From assembly GCF_024178315.1 (NCBI RefSeq), contig NZ_JAMZIK010000071.1:1-64000 (forward strand): a stretch of DNA of 64,000 bases, given 5' to 3'. The notes below the pieces were generated by a model that worked only from the letters and a program-made list of their open reading frames with translations, had not been told where the DNA came from and did not search any database. The DNA is from Siccirubricoccus soli (GTDB lineage: Bacteria > Pseudomonadota > Alphaproteobacteria > Acetobacterales > Acetobacteraceae). This document shows positions 43,575 through 51,686 of the stretch, one piece after another. A program made the translations under genes and the position numbers. Numbering within the stretch: position 1 is the stretch's first letter; each line of letters starts with the position of its first letter.

Positions 43575-44264
43575 ATGCGCCAGCTTGCCACGTCCCTCGC
43601 CGTGACAATTGCCGCTGGCCTGCTGACCGGGGCCGGCTCCGTGCATCTGCCCACCGCGCTGGAAGAGGCGGGCTGGCGCCATGCGGAATGGCATGGCCTG
43701 CCGCCGGCACGGTTCCGCCCGCTGCCGGAGGGCGGCGTGCTGGTGGAGGGCCAGGGCCAGGGCAGCTTCATCTGGCGCCCGGTGCAGGGCCCGGCGCAAT
43801 GCCTGAGCTGGCGCTGGCGGGTGGACCATGGTCCGCCGCCGACCGACCTCACCCGGCGCGGCGGCGATGACCGCGCCCTGTCCCTCGGTATCGGCTTCGC
43901 GGGCTGGCCGCCGCAGGCCACGCTCTGGCAGCGCAGCCAGCACGCCGTCGCCCAGGCCGCGGCGGGCAGCCACCCCTTGCCGCGCAGCGTGGTGCTTTTC
44001 GTCTGGGGCGGCACGGGGCGGGAGCCGAGGCCCTTTCCCAGCCCCTACATGGCCGGGCTCGGCAAGGCCTGGGTGCTGCGCCCGGCCGATGCGCCGCGCG
44101 GCCGCTGGTTCGAGGAAAGGGTGGACCTCGCCGCGGCCTGGCGCGCGAGCTTCGGCGGGGAGCCGCCGCCCTTGCAGGAGCTGGTCATCGGCACCGATGC
44201 GGAGGATACGGCGAGCCGGCTGGAGGCGCGGGTGGAGGCGATCCGCTTCGGGCCATGCCGCTAG
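43575..44264 (+). CDS. DUF3047 exported protein
   Basis: A 229-residue protein with a signal peptide (MRQLATSLAVTIAAGLLTGAGS). The mature part contains the DUF3047 features: CLSWRWRVDHGPPPTDLTRRGGDD followed by ALSLGIGF, and a C-terminal VIGTDAEDTASRLEARVEAIRF strand. It is probably a periplasmic jelly-roll, carbohydrate-binding-like protein; no activity is established. Near the C-terminus the RFGPC includes a single Cys. Confidence 0.82.
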   Translation: MRQLATSLAVTIAAGLLTGAGSVHLPTALEEAGWRHAEWHGLPPARFRPLPEGGVLVEGQGQGSFIWRPVQGPAQCLSWRWRVDHGPPPTDLTRRGGDDRALSLGIGFAGWPPQATLWQRSQHAVAQAAAGSHPLPRSVVLFVWGGTGREPRPFPSPYMAGLGKAWVLRPADAPRGRWFEERVDLAAAWRASFGGEPPPLQELVIGTDAEDTASRLEARVEAIRFGPCR

Positions 44265-44516
44265 ATGCCCTCCTTCGCCGAGTGCTTGAGGTGTCGCACC
44301 GCCTGCCACGGTAGAGCCGCGGCAGGGCAGCGGGCGGCGTAACTCCGCCGGGTGCCCCATGGCCCCGCCAGAGAGCGCTGGCGCAGCGGTGGTGCGGCAG
44401 GCGCGCGGGCGCGGCTGTGCCTCACCTTCTCGGACAGCGAATGGGCGAGGCCTCCGCCCCTCTCCATCCGCCCGCAACCATTCCGCCCGCCGGCGTTCTG
44501 CCCGACGGAGGTGCGC

Positions 44517-45968
44517 ATGCGCGATACGCCAGGGACGGATACGGGCGAACGGTTCCAGACCGATATCCCGGCAAGGCTGGACCGGCTGCCCTTCAGCGGC
44601 TTCCATTGGCGGGTCGTCATCGCCCTCGGCATCACCTGGATCCTGGACGGGCTGGAGGTGACGCTGGTCGGCAGCCTGGCCGGCGCCATCCATCAGAGCC
44701 CGACGCTGGCGCTGAGCGAGACGCAGATCGGGCTCAGCGCCTCCGCCTATCTCATCGGCGCGGTGAGCGGCGCGCTGTTCTTCGGCTGGCTGGCGGACCG
44801 GATCGGGCGGCGGCGGCTCTTCTTCATCACCCTGATGCTCTACATGGCAGCCAGCATCGCCACCGGCTTCACCTGGGATTTCTGGAGCTTCGCGCTGTGC
44901 CGGGCGCTGACCGGGGCGGGGATCGGCGGGGAATACGCGGCGGTGAATTCCGCGATCCAGGAGCTGATCCCGGCGCGGCTGCGCGGCACCACGGACCTTG
45001 CGGTGAACGGCACCTTCTGGGGCGGGGCGGCGATCGGCGCCGTCGCGGCGCTGGTGGTGCTGGACCCGGCGCTGATCGACCCCGAGATCGGCTGGCGCGC
45101 CGCCTTCGTGGTGGGGGGCGCGCTGGCGCTCATCGTCCTGCTGCTGCGGCGCCACCTGCCGGAAAGCCCGCGCTGGCTGATGCTGCATGGCCGGGCCGAG
45201 GAAGCGGAGACGGTGGTGGGACAGATCGAGCGGGAGGTGGCGGCGCGGCACGGGTCCCTGCCCCCGCTGACCGGCGGCCCCACCATCTTCCACCGCCGCG
45301 GCCATGCCGCCCTGGCCGACGTCTGGCACGCCATGTTCGCCACGCATCGCGACCGGGCGGTGCTCGGGCTGGTGCTGATGTCCTGCCAGGCCTTCTGCTA
45401 CAATGCCGTCTTCTTCACCTATGCGCTGGTGCTGACGAAGTTCTACGGCATCCCGGCCGCCGAGGTGGGCTGGTTCATGCTGCCCTTCGCCCTCGGCAAT
45501 CTCGCCGGGCCGCTGCTGCTGGGGCGGTTCTTCGACACCGTCGGGCGGAAGCCGATGATCACCGCGACCTATGCCCTCGCCGGGCTGCTGATGGCGGCGA
45601 CCGGCGCGGCCTTCGCCGCGGGCTGGCTCTCCGCCTGGGAACAGACGGCGGCCTGGACGGTGATCTTCTTCTTCGCCTCGGCGGCGGCCTCGGCGGCCTA
45701 TCTCACAGTGGGCGAGAGCTTCCCGCTGGAGATGCGGGCCATGGCGATCGCGCTGTTCTACGCCCTCGGCACCGCCATGGGCGGGGTGGTGGGGCCGGCG
45801 CTGTTCGGCTGGCTGATCGAGGGTGGGGAGCGGTTCGACATCCTCTGGGGCTATCTGCTGGCGGCGGCGCTGATGCTGCTGGCGGCGGCGACGGAATGGC
45901 GCCTCGGCTTCGCGGCGGAAGGGCGCTCGCTGGAGGATGTGGCGCCGCCGCTCTCCCGCGCCCGGTGA
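44517..45968 (+). CDS. MFS transporter, 4-hydroxybenzoate/sugar-type
   Basis: A 483-residue, 12-helix MFS carrier. Motifs: ITWILDGLEVTLVGSLAGAI (helix 1 with conserved Asp), GWLADRIGRRRLFFIT (loop 2-3), GAGIGGEYAAVNSAIQE (helix 4) and RFFDTVGRKPMI (loop 8-9). The helix-4 motif is typical of carriers for aromatic acids and related organic acids. GGAGG (44507-44511) places the start at ATG 44517, not GTG 44511. Substrate unknown. No regulator is adjacent. Confidence 0.87.
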   Translation: MRDTPGTDTGERFQTDIPARLDRLPFSGFHWRVVIALGITWILDGLEVTLVGSLAGAIHQSPTLALSETQIGLSASAYLIGAVSGALFFGWLADRIGRRRLFFITLMLYMAASIATGFTWDFWSFALCRALTGAGIGGEYAAVNSAIQELIPARLRGTTDLAVNGTFWGGAAIGAVAALVVLDPALIDPEIGWRAAFVVGGALALIVLLLRRHLPESPRWLMLHGRAEEAETVVGQIEREVAARHGSLPPLTGGPTIFHRRGHAALADVWHAMFATHRDRAVLGLVLMSCQAFCYNAVFFTYALVLTKFYGIPAAEVGWFMLPFALGNLAGPLLLGRFFDTVGRKPMITATYALAGLLMAATGAAFAAGWLSAWEQTAAWTVIFFFASAAASAAYLTVGESFPLEMRAMAIALFYALGTAMGGVVGPALFGWLIEGGERFDILWGYLLAAALMLLAAATEWRLGFAAEGRSLEDVAPPLSRAR

Positions 45969-46056
45969 CGGCGGGGCGCGGGCCAGGGCCGGGGATGGGG
46001 TTTCCTGGGGCCGGGCACGTGCTTAACTTTTGCCGGAAGCTACGGGGCAGGCCGAG

Positions 46057-46563
46057 ATGACGGTGAGCAAGCAGGATTTCCGCGACGCCATGGCGCGGCT
46101 GGGCGCGGCGGTGAACATCATCACCACGGACGGCCCGGGCGGCCGCGGCGGCTTCACCGCCAGCGCGGTGTGCAGCGTGACGGACGAGCCGCCGACCCTG
46201 CTGGTCTGCATGAACCGCAACGCCACCGCGGCGCCGGCGCTGAAGGCCAATGGCAATGTCTGCGTGAACGTGGTGGCGGCCGGGCAGAAGGATACCGCCA
46301 TGGTCTTCGCCGGCGTGACCAAATGCACCATGCTGGAACGCTTCGAGGCCGGCACCTGGGCGACGCTGGCCACCGGCGCGCCGGTGCTGCAGGGCGCGGT
46401 GGTGAGCTTCGACTGCAAGGTGGTGGATGTCGTCGAGAAGGGAACGCATCTCGTCGTCTTCGGCGAGGTGCAGGGCATCCGCGCCGGCAGCGTGCACGAC
46501 CACGGGCTGATCTATTTCGGCCGCGACTACCACCCGGTGGGCAAGGCGGCAACGGCGGGGTAG
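46057..46563 (+). CDS. Flavin reductase family protein
   Basis: A 168-residue FMN-binding split-barrel protein of the HpaC/RutF type, which reduces free flavin with NAD(P)H for a partner monooxygenase. Family stretches: FRDAMARLGAAVNIITTDGPGG, GGFTASAVCSVTDEPPTLLVC, and the C-terminal DHGLIYFGRDYHPVG. ATG 46057 with GGGGCAGG upstream is preferred over an in-frame TTG at 46030. No monooxygenase gene is adjacent, so the partner is elsewhere. Confidence 0.92.
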   Translation: MTVSKQDFRDAMARLGAAVNIITTDGPGGRGGFTASAVCSVTDEPPTLLVCMNRNATAAPALKANGNVCVNVVAAGQKDTAMVFAGVTKCTMLERFEAGTWATLATGAPVLQGAVVSFDCKVVDVVEKGTHLVVFGEVQGIRAGSVHDHGLIYFGRDYHPVGKAATAG

Positions 46564-46597
46564 GCCCTCGGGGCGGGCCTTCGGGGCCCGGATATGC

Positions 46598-46629
46598 GGA
46601 AGGCCCGGGCGTCGCCGCCCGGGCCTTCC
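46598..46629. terminator. Bidirectional hairpin terminator
   Basis: Perfect 13-bp arms GGAAGGCCCGGGC and GCCCGGGCCTTCC with a 6-nt loop. It lies between the plus-strand flavin reductase and the minus-strand micro-ORF (46661-46738), suitably placed to end both. Confidence 0.7.
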
Positions 46630-46660
46630 CATTGCGTCAGCCGTTGCCGGCCGGCTCAGC

Positions 46661-46738
46661 TCAGGAAGCCATCCCCGCAGTGGCGGAGACGATGATCCAG
46701 GCCGCAGGCAGGGCACGCGGCGTATGGCAATGAGACAC
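46661..46738 (-). CDS. 25-codon micro-ORF with perfect Shine-Dalgarno
   Basis: GTG at 46738 is preceded, 7 nt upstream, by GGAGG within AAAGGAGGTGATCC, which is fully complementary to the 3' end of 16S rRNA. The peptide begins MSHCHTPRAL, has a short hydrophobic stretch (AAWIIVSATAGMA) and ends at TGA. A strong hairpin follows 32 bp later. I do not recognise the peptide. It could be a leader peptide, a small membrane peptide or a ribosome-stalling element. The exceptional SD and terminator support translation; the length makes chance possible. Confidence 0.5.
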   Translation of the reverse strand: MSHCHTPRALPAAWIIVSATAGMAS

Positions 46739-46809
46739 TGGATCACCTCCTTTCGGTTGTTGACGACTGACCCCTAGATGGGGCGGCGATGGGGCCGCCG
46801 CAAGCACCG

Positions 46810-46868
46810 GAGCAGCTTATCTCCGACCTGATGGATCGCGGCGTGATCGGTCAGGTCGCAGCCTGCTC
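46810..46868. repeat. Decayed GATGGATC-core palindrome
   Basis: A diverged copy of the element at 7367-7431: GAGCAGCTTATCTCCGACCT through GCCTGCTC, with mismatches in the right arm and without the CTA borders. Located between the micro-ORF and the secreted repeat protein. Confidence 0.8.
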
Positions 46869-46993
46869 CGGATCTGGCTCCGGGCGGCGGAACGGGTTGG
46901 AATTGCGCCAGCCGCGCGAGGCGTGCGGCCTCGCGCGGCTGGTCGGCTGGCTGAGAGGGGGGCGCTCAGCCAGCGGCAGGCCGAGGGGAGGGC

Positions 46994-47320
46994 TCAGCCG
47001 CCGTGACGGGCCGGGCTGCCGGCGAGGTTGGCGCCGCCCGTGCCCTGATCGCCATAGACCAGCTGGTGGTCCCGGCCGCCGCCGACCAGCCGGGCGGCAA
47101 GGCCGGTGCGGGGCGCGGTCACCACCGGGCCGGTATAGATCAGGCGGCTGTCATCGCCGCCGCCGAGGAGCTGCGCGGTGCCGCCGCCGGCGAGGTTCGC
47201 GCTGGGGGCGTCATAGACCACCTCGGCGTTGTCGCCGCCGCCGACCAGGCGAGGGGCGGCCTGGGCGCCGCCAAAGGCGGCCAGGGCCAGGGCGGAGGCA
47301 AGGATCGCGGTGCGGAACAT
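46994..47320 (-). CDS. Small secreted protein with three GGGD repeats
   Basis: A 108-residue protein with a clear signal peptide (MFRTAILASALALAAFGGAQAA, cleavage about 22). The mature part has three repeats of a 14-residue unit at 24-37, 50-63 and 77-90: RLVGGGDNAEVVYD, QLLGGGDDSRLIYT, RLVGGGRDHQLVYG, period 26-27. The unit (hydrophobic pair, GGGD, then a beta-like VVY) suggests small beta-hairpins or Ca2+-binding turns. I do not recognise the family. Upstream is a promoter region with three palindromes (47397-47466). Confidence 0.75.
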   Translation of the reverse strand: MFRTAILASALALAAFGGAQAAPRLVGGGDNAEVVYDAPSANLAGGGTAQLLGGGDDSRLIYTGPVVTAPRTGLAARLVGGGRDHQLVYGDQGTGGANLAGSPARHGG

Positions 47321-47396
47321 GGCTGTCTCCGTAGGATGGGGCGCCCGGAAGCTCCGAAGGCGCCGCCTTGTTGGTTCCTACTTAGGCAGCGATTAG

Positions 47397-47466
47397 ATCG
47401 CACGCGATAGACAACATCGCATGGCTGCCATGCGCTTGAGTCACTCCCGAGTTAGTCGCACGCGAT
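47397..47466. promoter_or_regulatory. Three palindromes upstream of the GGGD protein
   Basis: ATCGC-AC-GCGAT at 47397-47408 and GTCGCACGCGAT at 47455-47466 share the core TCGCACGCGA and are 58 bp apart; between them lies CGCATGGC-T-GCCATGCG (47418-47434). The pair flanked by TTAG looks like a MarR- or similar dimeric regulator binding site. The only gene they can serve on the minus strand is the GGGD protein, 77 bp away. Confidence 0.6.
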
Positions 47467-47685
47467 TCGTACGCCCAGCCACGGCCGGGAACCTCCCTGC
47501 CCTGCCCTGCCCTGCCAAGCCCGCGCCGCGGCGGCGTTCCACTCCGCTCCGCGGAGCATGGCCCGGTTGTCGGCCGGGGCAGGAAGCGTCCCGGCAGGCG
47601 GGATGACCGCATCTTCGGCTGGATCGGCGACAGGTGGCCCCGGAAAGCGGCCGCCGGCCCCTGCCCGCTGGGCCGGCGTTCCGCC

Positions 47686-48675
47686 TCAGCCGCCCTCGAA
47701 GCTGATGCCGAGGCGGCGGATGAGGTCGCGCTCCACCGGCAGGCGGGCGGCGTTCCAGGCGCGGTACTCCTCGCCGGTCATGTACAGCACCGGCATGTCG
47801 TAGCGCTCCAGCACCGCCAGGTGCTGCGGGTCGTACAGCGCGGCCTTGAAGGCGTCGTGCAGCCGCGCCGTCACCTCCGGGTCCATGCCCTTCGGGCCGG
47901 CCAGCCCATAGGGCGCGATGCCGCCGACATCATGGCCGAATTCGCGGATGGAGGGCACGTCCGGGAAGCGCTTCGGCCGCTCATTCGCCCAGACCGCCAG
48001 CAGCCGCATCCGCCCCGCCTCGACATGCGGGGCCCAGCCGCTGCTGTCCGCCACGGCGTCCACCTGGCCGGAGAGCAGCGCCGTCGTCGTCTCCGCCACG
48101 CCGCGATAGGGCACGTGCAGATAGGTCACCTTCTCCTTCTCGAAAAGCTGGGAGATGACGAGGTGGCTGGCGCCGCCGACGCCGGAGGTGCCGACCGAGA
48201 CCTGGCCGGGATTGGCACGCATATGCGCCATCAGCCCGGGCCAGTCGCGGACCGGCGAGTCCTCGCGCACCACGATCCCCGAGAGATAACCGGTGATGGC
48301 CAGGATGTAGGTGAAGTCGTTCAGCGAATCCCAGGTGGCGGAGCGGGTCATGAAGGGGTGGCTGAGCACGCCCTGGTGGATCTGGCCGATGGTGTAGCCA
48401 TCCGGCCGCGCCTGGGTGTGGAGGATGCTGGCGGCGAAGGTGCCGCGGGCGCCGGGGCGGTTCTCGATGACGATGGGCTGGCCGAGATGCCGGGCGGCGA
48501 TCTCGCACATGGTGCGCATCTGCGCATCGGTCGATCCGCCGGCGGCCCAGGGGATGATCAGGCGGATGGGCCGGTCCGGAAAGCCGGCGGCGCGGCCGGG
48601 GCGTGCGGCAAGGACAGGGGCGGCGAGCGCAGCAAGGCGCAACGCCTGCCGCCGCGAAGGGGCGAATTCCGGCAT
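47686..48675 (-). CDS. Bug-family tripartite tricarboxylate-type receptor
   Basis: A 329-residue periplasmic receptor of the TctC/Bug family. The N-terminus SRRQALRLAALAAPVL is a Tat-like signal; the mature part has PDRPIRLIIPWAAGGSTDAQMR and VIENRPGARGTFAA, which bind the carboxylate of the ligand. Bug proteins are numerous in Acetobacteraceae and many lack a transporter partner; no TctA/TctB gene is here. The ligand is unknown. Confidence 0.93.
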   Translation of the reverse strand: MPEFAPSRRQALRLAALAAPVLAARPGRAAGFPDRPIRLIIPWAAGGSTDAQMRTMCEIAARHLGQPIVIENRPGARGTFAASILHTQARPDGYTIGQIHQGVLSHPFMTRSATWDSLNDFTYILAITGYLSGIVVREDSPVRDWPGLMAHMRANPGQVSVGTSGVGGASHLVISQLFEKEKVTYLHVPYRGVAETTTALLSGQVDAVADSSGWAPHVEAGRMRLLAVWANERPKRFPDVPSIREFGHDVGGIAPYGLAGPKGMDPEVTARLHDAFKAALYDPQHLAVLERYDMPVLYMTGEEYRAWNAARLPVERDLIRRLGISFEGG

Positions 48676-48891
48676 CGTCTCTCTCCCTTGGCCGGTATGC
48701 CGGCCGTTGCCCGGGAAGAGTACCGGATTCGGGTGGAGGGGAAACCGCGCCGGCGGCGCCTTTACGATCCCGTCGCGGATGGGGGCTTTGCCCCCAGACC
48801 ACCACCGGGGGGAAGGGCTTCCCCCCGGGCCCCGCCCTGAGTCCGCCGCGTGGCGCTGCCGCCAACGGGCGGAGCCGCCTGGTCCTCCGCC

Positions 48892-50001
48892 TCAGATCTG
48901 CGCGTAGCTGCCGTTGCGCCAGATGTAGAAGACGTAGTCCGGCACCGTCACATCGCCCTTGCGGTCGAAGCTGATGGGGCCGAGCACCGTCTGCCACGGG
49001 CCCTGCGCCTTCATCGCCTCCGCCACCTTGCGCGGGTCGATGCTGTTGATCTTCGCCGCCGCCGCCGCCCAGATCTGCACCGCGGCATAGGTGTAGAGGA
49101 CATAGCCCTCCGGATCGATGTTCTTCGCCTTGAAGCGTGCCACCACGTCCGCCGCGCTCGGCCGGGTGCGGGGGTCGGAGCTGAAGGTCATCAGCGCGCC
49201 CTCGCCGGCGGCGCCGGTGATCTGCCAGAAATCGCGCGTCACCAGCGCGTCGCCGCCGATCAGCGTCACCGGCATGCCCTGCTCCTTCGCCTGGCGCAGG
49301 ATGAGGCCGGCTTCGGTGTAGTAGCCGCCGATGTACATCACCTCGATATTCGCGCCCTTGAGGCGGGAGACGAGGGCGTTGTAGTCGCGCTCCCCGGGGT
49401 TGTAGGCGGCGAAGAGCGCTTCCTGCATCCCGGCGGCGTTCATCGCCTTCTTGGTCTCCTCCGCCAGGCCCTTGCCGTAGGCTTGGTTGTCATGGAGGAT
49501 GGCGACGCGCTTGCCCTTGAAATTCTCGGCGATGTACTTGCCGGCGATCTGGCCCTGCTGGTCGTCCCGGCCGCAGGTGCGGAAGGTGTTCCAGCTGCCC
49601 TCATCCGTGTAGCGCGGATTGGTGCTGGCCGGGCTGATCTGCAGCACGCCCTCCTCCGCATAGACCTTGCTGGCGGGGATGGAACTGCCGGAGCAGTAAT
49701 GCCCGGCGACCATGACCACGCGCCGCCCGGCCATCTGGTTGGCGACGGAAACGGCCTGGCGCGGGTCGCAGGCATCGTCGCCCAGCTCGAGCGCGAGCTG
49801 GCGGCCGAGCACGCCGCCGGCGCGGTTGAAATCCTCCACCGCCTGCTGGGCGCCGGTCTTCATCTGGTCTCCCGCCGCGGCGTTGGAGCCGGTGAGCGGA
49901 CCGGCGCAGGCGATGCGGATGGGGCCGGAGCCCTGGGCCAGCGATTCGGTAGCGATGGCGAGGCCGGCGGAGGCGGCGACGAGGCCGCGGCGGGTCAACA
50001 T
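48892..50001 (-). CDS. livK: Branched-chain amino acid-type ABC substrate-binding protein
   Basis: A 369-residue periplasmic binding protein of the Leu/Ile/Val type. Signal MLTRRGLVAASAGLAIATESLA (twin Arg), then IRIACAGPLTGSNAAAGDQMKTGAQQAVEDFN; the two Cys (DDACDP and GHYCSGSS) may form a disulfide. It is the fifth gene in the order livH-M-G-F-K, 99 bp after livF. True branched-chain amino acids or related substrates (amides, urea) remain possible. Confidence 0.93.
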   Translation of the reverse strand: MLTRRGLVAASAGLAIATESLAQGSGPIRIACAGPLTGSNAAAGDQMKTGAQQAVEDFNRAGGVLGRQLALELGDDACDPRQAVSVANQMAGRRVVMVAGHYCSGSSIPASKVYAEEGVLQISPASTNPRYTDEGSWNTFRTCGRDDQQGQIAGKYIAENFKGKRVAILHDNQAYGKGLAEETKKAMNAAGMQEALFAAYNPGERDYNALVSRLKGANIEVMYIGGYYTEAGLILRQAKEQGMPVTLIGGDALVTRDFWQITGAAGEGALMTFSSDPRTRPSAADVVARFKAKNIDPEGYVLYTYAAVQIWAAAAAKINSIDPRKVAEAMKAQGPWQTVLGPISFDRKGDVTVPDYVFYIWRNGSYAQI

Positions 50002-50100
50002 GTCCTTGCTCTCCCTGGTGGGCCGCCTCGGCGGGCGGCGTGGCGCGAAGCTTACGTCAGAGGGTTGCGCAGTTCCAACGGGTTGCGAGGGCAGAGGGGC

Positions 50101-50880
50101 CTAGTGCCCGCCGAGATAGGCCGCGCGGATCTCCGGCCGCGCCAGCAGCTCCTGCCCGGTGCCGGCCATGGTGATGCGGCCATTGACCAGCACATAGCCC
50201 CGATGCGCCAGCCGCAGCGCCTGGAAGGCGTTCTGCTCCACCAGCAGCACGGTCAGGCCGGTCTCGGCGTTCAGGGCGCGGATCGCCTCGAAGATCTGCT
50301 TCACCACCAGCGGGGCGAGGCCGAGCGAGGGCTCGTCCAGCAGCAGCAGCCGCGGCCTGGACATCAGGGCGCGGCCGATGGCCAGCATCTGCTGCTCCCC
50401 GCCCGAAAGCGTGCCGCCACGCTGGGCCAGGCGTTCCTTCAACCGGGGGAAGAGGACGAAGACGCGTTCCAATTGCGGCGTGGGGTCGCCCCGCGTCAGC
50501 GCCTCGGCGCCCATCAGCAGGTTCTCCCGCACCGTCATGCGGGGGAAGACGCGGCGGCCTTCCGGCGATTGCGCGACGCCGCGGCGCATGATGGCGTGGG
50601 TGGGGGCGCCGGTGATGTCCTCGCCGGCCAGCACCACGCGGCCGGCGCGGGGCTTCGGCTCGCCGCACAGGGTCATCAGCAGGGTGGATTTGCCGGCGCC
50701 ATTGGCGCCGATCAGCGTCACGATCTCCCCCGGCATCACCTGCAGGGAGACGTCGGTGAGGGCCTGCACCGCGCCATAGGCGGCGGAGAGGCCATCGACT
50801 TCGAGAAGGGGCGCGGTCGCCTGATGCGGCCGATTCAGACCTCCGCGGCCTGCGCCGCTCCGGTCATCGGACGCGGTCAC
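50101..50880 (-). CDS. livF: Branched-chain amino acid ABC ATPase LivF
   Basis: A 259-residue ATPase. Walker A GANGAGKST, signature LSGGEQQ and Walker B LLLLDEPSLGLAPL are intact. About 20 extra residues precede the usual LLEVDGLSAAYG start, possibly because the true start lies downstream. It overlaps livG by 4 bp. Confidence 0.95.
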   Translation of the reverse strand: MTASDDRSGAGRGGLNRPHQATAPLLEVDGLSAAYGAVQALTDVSLQVMPGEIVTLIGANGAGKSTLLMTLCGEPKPRAGRVVLAGEDITGAPTHAIMRRGVAQSPEGRRVFPRMTVRENLLMGAEALTRGDPTPQLERVFVLFPRLKERLAQRGGTLSGGEQQMLAIGRALMSRPRLLLLDEPSLGLAPLVVKQIFEAIRALNAETGLTVLLVEQNAFQALRLAHRGYVLVNGRITMAGTGQELLARPEIRAAYLGGH

Positions 50881-51686
50881 TCTACCTCCTCCTCGCCCAG
50901 ATAGGCGGCGATCACCCTGGGGTCGGCGCGCACCTCGGCGGGCGGGCCGTCGGCGATGCGCTGGCCATGGTCCAGCACCACCACCCGGTCGCTGATGCGC
51001 ATCACCACGCCCATATCGTGCTCGATCAGCAGGATGGAGGTGCCCCCCGCACGGATCTGCAGCAGCAGCTTCGCCAGCTCCTCCGATTCGCGCGGATTCA
51101 GCCCCGCCGCCGGCTCATCCAGGCAGAGCAGCGCCGGCCCGTCCGGGGAGGTGCACATGGCGCGCGCGATCTCCAGCCGCCTTTGCGCGCCATAGGGCAG
51201 CGCGCCGGCGGGATCATCGGCGCGGTCCAGCAATTGCGTCGCCTGCAGCCACTGCTTCGCCTTCTCCACCGCCGCGCGCTCCGCCGCCGGGTAGCGGGAA
51301 AGGCCAAGCACCGCGCCGATGCCCCAGCCGGTGGTCGCCATCAGCGCGTTGTGCTGCGCGACCAGCAGGTTCTCCAGCGCCGTCATGCCGGGGAAGAGGC
51401 GGATGTTCTGGAAGGTGCGTGCCACGCCGGCGCGGGCGATGCGGTGGCCGGCCAGCCGGTGCAGCGCGACGGGCGCCGCGCCCGTCTCGGCCCCGGGGGG
51501 ATGCAGCAGGATGGCGCCCCCGCTCGGCCGGTAGAAGCCGGTGATGCAGTTGAACAGCGTGGTCTTGCCCGCACCGTTCGGGCCGATGAGGGCGGTGATC
51601 TGCCCCGCGGCGGCGGCGAAGGTCACGCGGTCCACGGCGGTGAGGCCGCCGAAGCGCATCGTCACATCCTGCACTTGCAGCAGCAT
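50877..51686 (-). CDS. livG: Branched-chain amino acid ABC ATPase LivG
   Basis: A 269-residue ATPase with Walker A GPNGAGKTT, Walker B LLCLDEPAAGLNP and the LivG-specific C-terminal RVVVLDHGQRIADGPPAEVRADPRVIAAYLG. The signature motif is LPYGAQRRLEIARAM, the standard variant of LivG. It overlaps livM by 1 nt (TGATG), so the two are translationally coupled. Confidence 0.96.
   Translation of the reverse strand: MLLQVQDVTMRFGGLTAVDRVTFAAAAGQITALIGPNGAGKTTLFNCITGFYRPSGGAILLHPPGAETGAAPVALHRLAGHRIARAGVARTFQNIRLFPGMTALENLLVAQHNALMATTGWGIGAVLGLSRYPAAERAAVEKAKQWLQATQLLDRADDPAGALPYGAQRRLEIARAMCTSPDGPALLCLDEPAAGLNPRESEELAKLLLQIRAGGTSILLIEHDMGVVMRISDRVVVLDHGQRIADGPPAEVRADPRVIAAYLGEEEVE

Noticed and set aside
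41835-45347. A 1170-codon open frame on the minus strand
   Set aside because: Only the last 266 codons (from 42635) encode a recognisable protein. The rest crosses other genes in the wrong frame and is a product of high GC.
46738-46756. Match to the 3' end of 16S rRNA (GGATCACCTCCTTTC) on the plus strand
   Set aside because: No other 16S sequence surrounds it. It is best explained as the complement of a strong Shine-Dalgarno for the minus-strand micro-ORF.
47686-48675. Tripartite transporter operon
   Set aside because: Only the Bug receptor is present; no TctA or TctB gene flanks it.
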